From Candidatus Acidiferrales bacterium (GTDB lineage Bacteria > Acidobacteriota > Terriglobia > Acidiferrales > UBA7541), in the NCBI GenBank assembly GCA_030044295.1, contig JASHWB010000014.1, positions 1 through 9,969 of the forward strand: a stretch of DNA of 9,969 nucleotides, read 5' to 3'. Under the pieces are notes generated by a model. It made no database searches and was not told the DNA's origin. It saw only the letters and a list, made by a program, of their open reading frames with translations. Made by a program: the position numbers and the translations under genes. Shown piece by piece: positions 1 through 6,647 of the stretch. Numbering within the stretch: the stretch's first letter is position 1; every line of letters starts with the position of its first letter.

Positions 1-1071
1 CATCGTGTACGCCCAATGCTCCACCCACGAGACGCCGCCATCGACACTATCGTCGTATCGGTCCGGCAGCCGGTAGGCAGGATCGAATAGCGCGTCCCGC
101 AGCGTAATGAACTTGTACCCTCGGGCGTGAATCATCTTCACTAGGTCACCCAACTCGTCCGTGTCCAGCTCGTCGGCATGAAGCAGCAGCACCTGCCGCG
201 GTTCATATCCGAGCGTTTGAGCCGAGAACTTCTCGAAGTAGTCAAAAATGTCGTTCATGTAGCTTAAAAACGAGGCCGCCACGCGATCCGCCGTCGCCGT
301 ATCTCCCGCGGCCATCGCATGTGCGTAAACCGCCGCGAACATGTATTCCTGATTGTCAATCGTCACCGGGGCGACGGCGTATCCCTGCCGTGCGAGAAAG
401 CTTTTGAACGCGCGCTCGGCGCCCGGCGTAGCGCCCACGTCCAAAAACGGATAGCGGAAGTAACGCTCGCGCATTCCCTTGGAGCGCAGCAGCGGCTCCG
501 TAACCGCTTCGCCGCGCAAGAAATCCACTTCGTAGGCGGCCAGTGGAATTGCATCGAGATCCGCGTGCGAGTAGGTATGGTTGCCGAGAGGAAACCCGGC
601 ATTCACCCACATTTTCAGGATTTGGACACGTTGAGAGAACTCGCCGCGGTCGAGTTTGTCTTCGTTGACAAAGCCGATGGCGGGAATTCGGTATTGCTTC
701 AATTCGGCAAGCAGCCGCGCCGTCATCGCCTGCAGCGCGGCGGGATCGTCAGACACCACGGAGTCGGCCGGCGCGGGCAAGTCGTCAAAAGTGACCGCGA
801 CTTCTCTGGCTGTTCGTGGCCGCACTATTCCGGAGGTCGTCGTCGAGCGCATCGCAGCCGGATGCAGCGCTGGCGCCGTTTTATGGGCAATACCCGGAGG
901 GCGGTCGCTTCTCTTCGTCGCCCCATGCCTCACGGCGGATGCTCTTGAGCGAGATTGCCGCGGCAGTGGCCGCGCTGCGCCTATTCCTGACAAGAGAGCG
1001 CCCACTACGAGCAGGTTGCAAAGCGGCGCCAGTGTGGCGCGATGGCTCTGCAATGCTCGCATCGAGTTCAT
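1..1071 (-). CDS. Exported polysaccharide deacetylase (NodB fold), C-terminus cut by window edge
   Basis: Likely a metal-dependent deacetylase that removes acetyl groups from a cell-wall or extracellular polysaccharide; the substrate cannot be told. The frame is open from an ATG at 1071 to the window edge (357 codons seen). Residues 1-38 look like a signal peptide: basic start, then a hydrophobic stretch around LAPLCNLLVVGALLSGIGAA. NodB motifs follow in order: AVTFDDLP with the Asp pair at 96-97, GNHTYSH with metal-ligand His165 and His169, RYFRYPFLDVG with Arg206, and LLLHADELD with His298. The last is the usual C-terminal histidine motif, so little of the protein should be missing. A second ATG three codons downstream is an alternative start; no strong ribosome site precedes either. 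It lies 116 bases downstream of the histidine kinase on the same strand, so co-transcription is possible. The family call is secure; an envelope or export role is inferred from the signal peptide. Confidence 0.9.
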   Translation of the reverse strand, partial: MNSMRALQSHRATLAPLCNLLVVGALLSGIGAARPLPRQSRSRASAVRHGATKRSDRPPGIAHKTAPALHPAAMRSTTTSGIVRPRTAREVAVTFDDLPAPADSVVSDDPAALQAMTARLLAELKQYRIPAIGFVNEDKLDRGEFSQRVQILKMWVNAGFPLGNHTYSHADLDAIPLAAYEVDFLRGEAVTEPLLRSKGMRERYFRYPFLDVGATPGAERAFKSFLARQGYAVAPVTIDNQEYMFAAVYAHAMAAGDTATADRVAASFLSYMNDIFDYFEKFSAQTLGYEPRQVLLLHADELDTDELGDLVKMIHARGYKFITLRDALFDPAYRLPDRYDDSVDGGVSWVEHWAYTM

Positions 1072-1108
1072 CGTCTCATTTCGATTAGCGTGAGCAGATT
1101 ACTAGCCA

Positions 1109-1127
1109 TGAGCGCAATCTGAGCGCA
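1109..1127. repeat. Tandem 8-bp direct repeat TGAGCGCA, 11-bp period
   Basis: TGAGCGCA occurs at 1109-1116 and again at 1120-1127, one DNA turn apart. A weaker copy (TGAGCAGA) starts at 1091. The repeats lie 38 to 56 bases upstream of the deacetylase start, where a promoter or activator site would be expected. Such helically phased direct repeats are typical of response-regulator sites, but no regulator can be named from the sequence. Confidence 0.35.
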
Positions 1128-1187
1128 TACAACGCCGTGGACGGCACCCTGTGAGATATCAGTGTAAGGCAAGTGGTTGCCGTGGCT

Positions 1188-3803
1188 TCATTTTTCCTGC
1201 GGCGCGTCTCGGCCCACTTCGACGGTCGCCCGCCCGCTGAGCACGTCCCGTATCTTCTCGGCAATGCTCTTCAGATTGAAAGGTTTTTGCAGGTACGCGA
1301 CGCCGCCTTCCAGGAACCCATGTCGAAATACCGTATCGTCGGTGTAGCCGGAAATGAACAAAACTTTCATGTCCGGACGCTCGGCCCCTAGTTTTGTCGC
1401 TAGCTGGGAACCGTTCATGTGGGGCATCACCACGTCCGTCACTAAAATGTGGATAGGCCCGCGATGGTCCGCAGCCGCTTTCAACGCGCGTTCGCCGTCT
1501 TCCGCTTCCAGAACGCGATAACCGGCCGTGCGGAGATAATCGCCGACCAACTCCCGGACGCTTTGCTCGTCCTCCACCAGAAGCACCGTCTCTGTGCCGG
1601 TGGCGGCGCCCTTCTTTTCAACTTCAGCCGACACCCGCTCGATCTCGTCGAGCACTCTGGGCAAATAGATCTTGAATGTGGTTCCGCGGCCCACTTCGCT
1701 GTACACCCAGATGTATCCGCCGCTCTGCTTCACCACGCCGTACACGGTTGCGAGTCCAAGCCCTGTGCCCTTGCCGGGCCCTTTCGTGGTGAAGAATGGC
1801 TCGAAGATTCGCGTTTGCGTTTCCGCGTCCATTCCGCAACCGGTATCGGTCACCGTCAACATCAGGTACGGTCCTGGTTGAAAACTGATGTGCTGCGTCG
1901 CGTAACTCCGGTCGAGGTCCGTATTGGCCGTCTCGATCGTCAGCCGACCTCCATTGGGCATGGCATCTCGGGCATTCACGACCAGATTCAAGAGCACCTG
2001 CTCGATTTGCCCCGGATCGGCTTTTACGCGCCCCAGATTCGAGCCAGGGACGAACGTCATCTCGATATTTTCGCCAATCACGCGCGAGAACATCTTGATC
2101 ATGCCGGCCACCACTTCATTGATGTCCAGCACGCGCGGCTGCAGCACCTGTTTACGGCTGAACGCCAGCAGTTGCCGTGTGAGCGACGCGGCGCGGTCGG
2201 CCGCTTTTTCCACCTGTTCGACGCTCCCGCGCAGCGAAGGAGAATCGGCGAGCCGGTCGTGAAGGATCTGCGCGTGGCCTTTCACGACCATCAGCAGGTT
2301 GTTGAAATCGTGCGCCACACCGCCCGCTAGTTCGCCCACGGCTTGCATTTTCTGTGACTGCCGCAGTTGGTCCATCAGCCGTTCGCGGTCGGTGATGTCC
2401 AGCGCCACGCCGATTACGCCTTCCACCGGCCCACCACCATTCTTGAGCGGGCGAACGTGCGCCTCAAACTGACGCGTCTGCCATGCGGTCTCAAATGAAG
2501 TCGGCTCGCCCGCCAGGGCCTTCCGATGTGCCGCAATAGCTGGAAACTCGGGATCGCGCGTTCGGAAGAAATCAAGAAGCGGCAAGCCGGCCGCCTCGCG
2601 CGAAGGCAGGCCCACTCCATTCAGCCCCGCGCCCATGGCGGACGTGATCACAAGGTCCGCGTCCGTGGTCCACAACACGGCTGGCACGTTCTCGAGCATC
2701 ACCGCGAGCCGTGCTCGCTCGTGATTCCGCTCGATCTCTCCTTTTTCGAGATCATCGAGCATGGTGTTGATCGAATTTCCGAGGAACGCCAATTCATCCT
2801 TGCCGGAGGTTTGGAGTCGAGCGCTCGTCCCGCCGCTCGCGCCGATCTTAACGACACCTTCGCTGAGCGCTGCCACGCGCGATAGCACGAAGCGCTCCAG
2901 CAGGTAGAGGATCACTGCGCCGAATACAAATCCCGTGGCAAGCAACAGGAGCAGAAACTGGACGATGCTGGTTTGGCCCTGGCCGTAGATCTTTCGCTGC
3001 ATGTCCACGCGCATGATCGCAGCGGGCGCGCCGTGGATATCCATCACTGGCTGGTACGCCGCCATCTCACTCGGCGAGTATGGATCGATTACGCTGTCCT
3101 GGCCGCCGGCGATGCTTCGAGCCGCGGCGCGAAACCCGTCGTCTTCTGCCGCCAGGTCGAAGGGTCGAATTTCGATCGAGAGCCGAGTGATTTCGCCCAG
3201 GCGGTTTATCTCGTCGGAATCGAGAAGGCGCCCCATGATAAGAATCCCGGCGCGCGAATCATCCGCCACGCCGTTGAGCACCGGGCTTGACGCAACCATC
3301 ACCAAATCGGATGGCAACCGCAGGATGCCCATCGCGTCTTTCGCTGAATCTCCATGCGTGATCCATGGGGAGCCAGCCCCGAATTGTGCGTCCAGTCCAT
3401 CGGGCGTCACGACGGGTTCCATCGTGACGAGATCGAAGCCTTTTTGAAGTAGCGGGCGATTTTTATCGTCCAATACCACGACGAAATTCAGTCGCGTTTG
3501 CTCGAACGCAGGACCGGAAAACTGCGCAGCTAGCGCCCTGGAGTCTCCTCGCTTCAAGTTCAAGTACGTTTGGCCCAAATCCGCATACTGATCGGTCGTC
3601 TGCCGTAGCGCAGAGAGCTCGTTCGATAACCCGCTGGCGGCTTGCTGCAGGTTTTGGCGGGCGAAGTCGTCTTCCAGGCTTGAAAACTGGCGGAGCAGAG
3701 CCAGGCGTGACAGCATGTAAAGTCCGCCTACAAGACCGACAATCGTCGCGAAAACGATCAACAATGTCTTGCCGCGAAGCGATGTGTGCAGCCGCAAAGT
3801 CAT
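1188..3803 (-). CDS. Membrane hybrid histidine kinase (CHASE4-like, HAMP, PAS, HisKA, HATPase, receiver)
   Basis: An inner-membrane sensor kinase of 871 residues that should autophosphorylate on His and pass the phosphate to its own receiver. Transmembrane helix 1 is at about 12-37. The periplasmic segment at about 40-278 resembles CHASE4 (LEDDFARQNL, then YADLGQTY). Helix 2 is at about 281-303, HAMP to about 356 and PAS at about 365-472. HisKA holds GGVAHDFNNLL with phospho-acceptor His498. The ATPase has the N box at 606-614 (NLVVNARDA), DTGCGMD at 653, FEPFFTT at 667 and GKGTGLGL at 677. The receiver (about 738-855) has acidic Glu744/Asp745, phospho-acceptor Asp790 (LVTDVVMP), Ser818 and Lys840, so it looks functional. 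The AHDFNN H box with a C-terminal receiver is the CckA-like arrangement. I start it at the ATG at 3803 because helix 1 follows at once; the open frame runs 141 codons further up but overlaps the divergent gene. Signal and partner are unknown. Confidence 0.93.
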   Translation of the reverse strand: MTLRLHTSLRGKTLLIVFATIVGLVGGLYMLSRLALLRQFSSLEDDFARQNLQQAASGLSNELSALRQTTDQYADLGQTYLNLKRGDSRALAAQFSGPAFEQTRLNFVVVLDDKNRPLLQKGFDLVTMEPVVTPDGLDAQFGAGSPWITHGDSAKDAMGILRLPSDLVMVASSPVLNGVADDSRAGILIMGRLLDSDEINRLGEITRLSIEIRPFDLAAEDDGFRAAARSIAGGQDSVIDPYSPSEMAAYQPVMDIHGAPAAIMRVDMQRKIYGQGQTSIVQFLLLLLATGFVFGAVILYLLERFVLSRVAALSEGVVKIGASGGTSARLQTSGKDELAFLGNSINTMLDDLEKGEIERNHERARLAVMLENVPAVLWTTDADLVITSAMGAGLNGVGLPSREAAGLPLLDFFRTRDPEFPAIAAHRKALAGEPTSFETAWQTRQFEAHVRPLKNGGGPVEGVIGVALDITDRERLMDQLRQSQKMQAVGELAGGVAHDFNNLLMVVKGHAQILHDRLADSPSLRGSVEQVEKAADRAASLTRQLLAFSRKQVLQPRVLDINEVVAGMIKMFSRVIGENIEMTFVPGSNLGRVKADPGQIEQVLLNLVVNARDAMPNGGRLTIETANTDLDRSYATQHISFQPGPYLMLTVTDTGCGMDAETQTRIFEPFFTTKGPGKGTGLGLATVYGVVKQSGGYIWVYSEVGRGTTFKIYLPRVLDEIERVSAEVEKKGAATGTETVLLVEDEQSVRELVGDYLRTAGYRVLEAEDGERALKAAADHRGPIHILVTDVVMPHMNGSQLATKLGAERPDMKVLFISGYTDDTVFRHGFLEGGVAYLQKPFNLKSIAEKIRDVLSGRATVEVGRDAPQEK

Positions 3804-3832
3804 GCGGGACGGACCCCTGGAAGCGAATCTCC

Positions 3833-3838
3833 AGTATA
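3833..3838 (-). promoter_or_regulatory. Possible -10 box (TATACT) for the hybrid kinase gene
   Basis: TATACT on the minus strand ends 29 bases upstream of the kinase ATG, which would give a leader of roughly 20-25 bases. An AGGGG Shine-Dalgarno-like stretch at 3814-3818 lies within that leader. No clear -35 box sits 16-18 bases upstream, so this is a weak call. Confidence 0.35.
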
Positions 3839-3900
3839 GGTTGGCGCACGCCTGTCGCGCTCGCTTCGTGCCTAGTGATGCACTACGGTGAGTGCCGAAT

Positions 3901-3939
3901 CGGATAACCCATGCGGGCGGCTGCGCCGCTGGCGGATAA
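3901..3939. repeat. CGGATAA repeated 32 bp apart around a GC-rich hairpin
   Basis: CGGATAA is at 3901-3907 and 3933-3939. Between them GCGGC-TGC-GCCGC (3917-3929) can fold into a small hairpin. This lies in the 229-base gap between the divergent kinase and glycine-zipper genes, where operators would be expected. The repeats are short and could be chance. Confidence 0.2.
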
Positions 3940-3979
3940 GCCGCGGTTGGGATTACCCTCAAGGCATCCCGCGTGGCTG

Positions 3980-4005
3980 GGGAAACATCCGTGAGAAGGA
4001 TTCCC
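3980..4005 (+). other. Possible leader stem-loop upstream of the glycine-zipper gene
   Basis: GGGA (3980) pairs with TCCC (4002-4005) and ATCC (3987-3990) with GGAT (3998-4001), separated by a three-base bulge, with the 7-base loop GTGAGAA. It ends 27 bases before the ATG at 4033. It would matter only if transcription starts upstream of it, and no clear plus-strand promoter was found here. Confidence 0.2.
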
Positions 4006-4032
4006 GCTCCGGACTGCAGATCGGGGGTGTTC

Positions 4033-4908
4033 ATGAACAGGTGCTTGCTATCCTCGATGATCACGATGACGTTGGCGCTCTGTATCTCTGTAGCCGCCTC
4101 CGCTGCACCGCAGCAGGTTGGCCCGTTACCGCAGGCGTCCAATAACAGCGCGAACGCCACCCCATCTGAGTCGTCCGCCAAAGCTCCCGCCGCACAGCCT
4201 GCTAATGAATCCGCGTCCTCGCCCAAAGCGGATCACAGCGAAGCCGCCAAAATCGAACTTCCGACAGGCACGCACATCCCGCTTGTTCTGCATAACGCGA
4301 TCTCTACGCGGACGGCGCGCCCCGGCGATCCTGTTTACTTCGAAACGTCGTTTCCGGTGATGGTCAACGGGCGCGTGGTGATTCCAGCGGGTTCCTACGT
4401 CAGCGGCGAAGTGACCGAGGCCAAGAGGCCCGGCCGCGTTCACGGGCGCGGTGAGTTGATGATTCGCCTGACCGCCATGATTTTACCCAACGCGTACATG
4501 GTCAAGTTGAACGCGATTCCGGGCGGCTCGGCTGGGACCGGTGGCAACGAGACGGTGGATAGCGAAGGGAGAGTCAAAGGCGACAGCAATAAATCGGCGG
4601 ATGTCGGCACGGTCGTAAATACGACTGTGGAGGCGACAGGCGTCGGCACCGCGGTTGGAGCCGCATCCGGAAATATCGCTCGAGGCGCGGGGATGGGAGC
4701 TGGGATCGGAGCGGTGGCAGGTTTGGCCGAAGTTCTGCTGACGCGCGGGCCGGAGGCCGAGTTGCCTCGCGGCACAACCCTTGATGCCGTGCTTGACCGC
4801 CCCATCTATCTCGACGCGGATAAAGTACAGTTCACCAGTCCCGGCACTTCTTCCGCGATTCCAGGGCCTCCGAATCGCGAACCGCAGCGCTACACCGGTC
4901 CGTTTTAG
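4033..4908 (+). CDS. Exported protein of unknown function with a C-terminal glycine zipper
   Basis: Not recognised as a named gene. The product is 291 residues. The ATG at 4033 is chosen because a GGGGG stretch ends five bases before it and a signal peptide follows directly (MNRCLLSSMI, then TMTLALCISVAASAA); a GTG 60 bases upstream is in frame but unsupported. Residues about 28-70 are a Ser/Ala/Pro/Asn-rich linker. Residues about 74-162 form a beta-rich core: a PTGTHIPLVL opening, then GDPVYFETSFPV, VVIPAGSYVSGEV and LMIRLTAMILP. This order loosely recalls the VirB10/TrbI C-terminal fold, but the similarity is from memory and function should not be inferred. A glycine zipper follows, with Gly218, 222, 226 and 230 in GxxxG spacing, suggesting membrane insertion or helix packing. 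The tail has a second beta-like block (LPRGTTLDAVLDRPIYL). A periplasmic or outer-membrane location is likely. It faces the hybrid kinase gene head to head. Confidence 0.75.
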   Translation: MNRCLLSSMITMTLALCISVAASAAPQQVGPLPQASNNSANATPSESSAKAPAAQPANESASSPKADHSEAAKIELPTGTHIPLVLHNAISTRTARPGDPVYFETSFPVMVNGRVVIPAGSYVSGEVTEAKRPGRVHGRGELMIRLTAMILPNAYMVKLNAIPGGSAGTGGNETVDSEGRVKGDSNKSADVGTVVNTTVEATGVGTAVGAASGNIARGAGMGAGIGAVAGLAEVLLTRGPEAELPRGTTLDAVLDRPIYLDADKVQFTSPGTSSAIPGPPNREPQRYTGPF

Positions 4909-4916
4909 AGCGCCGC

Positions 4917-4940
4917 GCCCGCCGGGAGATCAAAGCGGGC
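4917..4940. terminator. Weak hairpin between convergent genes
   Basis: GCCCGC (4917-4922) and GCGGGC (4935-4940) form a 6-bp stem around a 12-base loop. It lies in the 75-base gap where the glycine-zipper gene and thiO converge, the expected place for a two-way terminator. Neither side has a T run, so termination by this hairpin alone is doubtful. Confidence 0.25.
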
Positions 4941-4983
4941 AGCCTCCGGTTATACCAGTCCGAAGTGCCGCGAAGGTGCGGAA

Positions 4984-6135
4984 CTAAGTGGCGGTTTGTG
5001 CCGCCCACAATTCACGGCCAGCAAACCGTGAGGGCGAGAACGGTCGCACGTCAAACGACACGTTAGAACCCGTGATGAATTCGCGGAAAAGCTTGGCCGT
5101 CGCGGGCGCCAGCAGGATGCCGTTGCGGTAGTGACCTGTTGCGATCCAGAGCCCGGCAACATTCGCTGGCCCCAGGATTGGCAAATCGTCCGGCGTACCG
5201 GGCCGCAGCCCTGCCCACATCTCAACCAGTTCCGCGTCAGCCAGTTCCGGACACATTTCCAGCGTCGCGGCTAGAATTTTGGCAACTCCCGCGGCGGTCA
5301 CCTGTTTTTCGAATCCGGCTTCTTCGAGAGTGCTGCCCGCTACGATTCGACCGTCTTTGCGCGGCACCAAGTAACCCCGTTGCGAGCGCACAACGCGCTG
5401 CAACCCGGCTCCGCCTGTTTTGGGGCGCAGCGCGAGCATCTGGCCGCGGACAGGACGCGTCGGCGCTAGACCGCTTAGCGATGGTTCACTCGCGACCTGG
5501 CTCGAGAAGCATCCGGCAGCGAGGATCACATGCGCCGCTGAGATTTTCTCACCGGCGGCAACCACGCCTGTGCACCGGTCGCCATCGCGCGCCAACTTCG
5601 AGACCTCGCAGCTGCCGCGAACTTCCACCCCGCGGTTACGTGCGGCGGCGAGCAGCGCATCGATTAGCAGGCGAGGCTCGACAGTTCCTTCATGGGGCAG
5701 GAATAAAGCGGCGTGAACCTCTGCGCCGGTGGCGCCCGCCATCTCACGCGCGGTATCCGCCGAAATTGCTTCAGCCGCGATACCAAGCTGCCGCAGTTCG
5801 CGGAGACGCGCGTCGCGCTCGCTGCCTGCCTCCGTTGAGAAGAAAACTTCGATCGCTCCGTCGCGAGCGTACCCAGTAGCTTTGCCAGCCGATTCTTCGA
5901 TTGCGGCGACGAATTGTGGATAAAGCCGCAGGCTCTGGACCGCGAACGGCGCGAGCGGCAGGTCCCGCGGCGAGTCGGGTGCGGGCGAAAGCATTCCAGC
6001 CGCGGCCCAGGATGCCTCACGCCCTGGCTCCCGGCGGTCGAGAACGATCACGCGGAGTTTTTCCGCGGCGAGTTCAAACGCCGTGGACGCGCCGATAATT
6101 CCGCCGCCGATGATCGCTATGTCGTATGTGGACAC
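4984..6135 (-). CDS. thiO: Glycine oxidase ThiO (FAD-dependent)
   Basis: Oxidises glycine to iminoglycine (dehydroglycine) with oxygen, using FAD; the imine feeds formation of the thiazole half of thiamine. The 383 residues are close to the usual size. An N-terminal FAD Rossmann fold reads YDIAIIGGGIIGAS with glycines 10, 12 and 15, followed by VLDRREPGREASWAAAGMLS, a signature of this family. The C-terminal part has WAGLRPGTPDDLPILGP and IATGHYRNGILLAP; their Arg311 and Arg337 sit where glycine oxidases bind the substrate carboxylate. The start is GTG at 6135, placed correctly for the FAD fold and not preceded by a good ribosome site. It lies 74 bases after rimI on the same strand, but a -10-like box directly before the GTG suggests its own leaderless promoter. 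No thiazole synthase or sulfur-carrier gene is visible here, so the pathway link comes from the family. Another D-amino-acid or sarcosine-type oxidase is the main alternative. Confidence 0.9.
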   Translation of the reverse strand: MSTYDIAIIGGGIIGASTAFELAAEKLRVIVLDRREPGREASWAAAGMLSPAPDSPRDLPLAPFAVQSLRLYPQFVAAIEESAGKATGYARDGAIEVFFSTEAGSERDARLRELRQLGIAAEAISADTAREMAGATGAEVHAALFLPHEGTVEPRLLIDALLAAARNRGVEVRGSCEVSKLARDGDRCTGVVAAGEKISAAHVILAAGCFSSQVASEPSLSGLAPTRPVRGQMLALRPKTGGAGLQRVVRSQRGYLVPRKDGRIVAGSTLEEAGFEKQVTAAGVAKILAATLEMCPELADAELVEMWAGLRPGTPDDLPILGPANVAGLWIATGHYRNGILLAPATAKLFREFITGSNVSFDVRPFSPSRFAGRELWAAQTAT

Positions 6136-6141
6136 GGCGCA

Positions 6142-6150
6142 ATTTTAACA
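6142..6150 (-). promoter_or_regulatory. Extended -10 box (TGTTAAAAT) directly before thiO
   Basis: On the minus strand TG-T-TAAAAT ends six bases before the thiO GTG. Transcription from it would start on or next to the start codon, giving a leaderless message. That fits the absence of a ribosome site. No -35 box is seen, as is often true for extended -10 promoters. Confidence 0.45.
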
Positions 6151-6209
6151 GCAAACCTCCGCTCGGCGGCGGGAGCTGCAACGTCGCATCCTCCGCAGGT
6201 CCGCTGCGC

Positions 6210-6647
6210 TCAGCGCATCTCCGCGCAGAGCAACAGTGCATCCTCTGCCGGCGACACGTAATAGCGTGGCCGCCGCCCGACAACCTGAAACCCGCGATGC
6301 TCGTAGAATTGCAGCGCCGCGAAATTCGACGCGCGCACCTCGAGAAGCGCTTTCTCGGCGTGTAGTTCCGCGCCCCACTGGAGCGCTCGGCGCAGAAGCG
6401 TTTCTCCGAAGCCGCAACGCCGCGCCTCCGGCCGCACCGCGAAATTCAGAATCTCGATGTCGTTCGCCACCCGTCTCGCCACCAAGAAACCGCATAGCTC
6501 GCCGTCTTCTTCCACCGCCCATCCTGCCATTTCACCGCGCGCCACTCGGTTGTAATCCCAGGCGGTCCACTGCGCCACCTCCGGACTAGCCGATTGGATT
6601 TGGAGAATGGATTCCACGTCATGCAGTTCGATCGGCCGGGCGTTCAA
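6210..6647 (-). CDS. rimI: Ribosomal-protein/N-alpha acetyltransferase RimI (GNAT family), TTG start
   Basis: Transfers acetyl from acetyl-CoA to the N-terminal amine of ribosomal protein S18 in enterobacteria; broader targets are known in other phyla. It is a cytoplasmic, single GNAT domain. The open frame reaches to 6752, but I start at TTG 6647. That start overlaps the tsaB stop as TTGA, implying translational coupling, and gives 145 residues, the usual RimI length. With this start the acid and base of RimI fall at Glu103 (LLEVRASN) and Tyr115 (FYEHRGF), the same numbers I recall for the Salmonella enzyme. The acetyl-CoA loop is VRPEARRCGFGETLL (71-85), matching the R-x-x-G-x-G pattern. 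The family-typical tail RRPRYYVSP...EDALLL is present. A tsaB-rimI pairing is common in bacteria and supports the call over a generic GNAT enzyme. Confidence 0.9.
   Translation of the reverse strand: MNARPIELHDVESILQIQSASPEVAQWTAWDYNRVARGEMAGWAVEEDGELCGFLVARRVANDIEILNFAVRPEARRCGFGETLLRRALQWGAELHAEKALLEVRASNFAALQFYEHRGFQVVGRRPRYYVSPAEDALLLCAEMR

Noticed and set aside
319..948. Plus-strand open frame of 209 codons
   Set aside because: Antisense to the deacetylase, whose NodB motifs are intact in the minus frame.
1134..1145. GCCGT-GG-ACGGC dyad after the kinase stop as a terminator
   Set aside because: The loop is only two bases and no T run follows on the minus strand.
1449..2330. Plus-strand open frame of 293 codons
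   Set aside because: It lies fully antisense to the HisKA, ATPase and receiver coding region. Its product has no recognisable motif; GC-rich codon bias on the other strand keeps it open.
3973..4032. Earlier GTG start for the exported glycine-zipper protein
   Set aside because: It would place 20 polar residues before the signal peptide; the ATG at 4033 has a G-rich ribosome site at the right distance.
3804..4226. N-terminal extension of the histidine kinase by 141 codons
   Set aside because: It would put a long, unconserved, Ala/Cys-rich stretch before the first transmembrane helix and overlap the start of the divergent exported protein. The ATG at 3803 gives a normal sensor-kinase N-terminus.
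5139..5879. Plus-strand open frame of 246 codons
   Set aside because: Antisense to thiO and rich in Arg/Pro/Ala without any domain, typical of a shadow frame.
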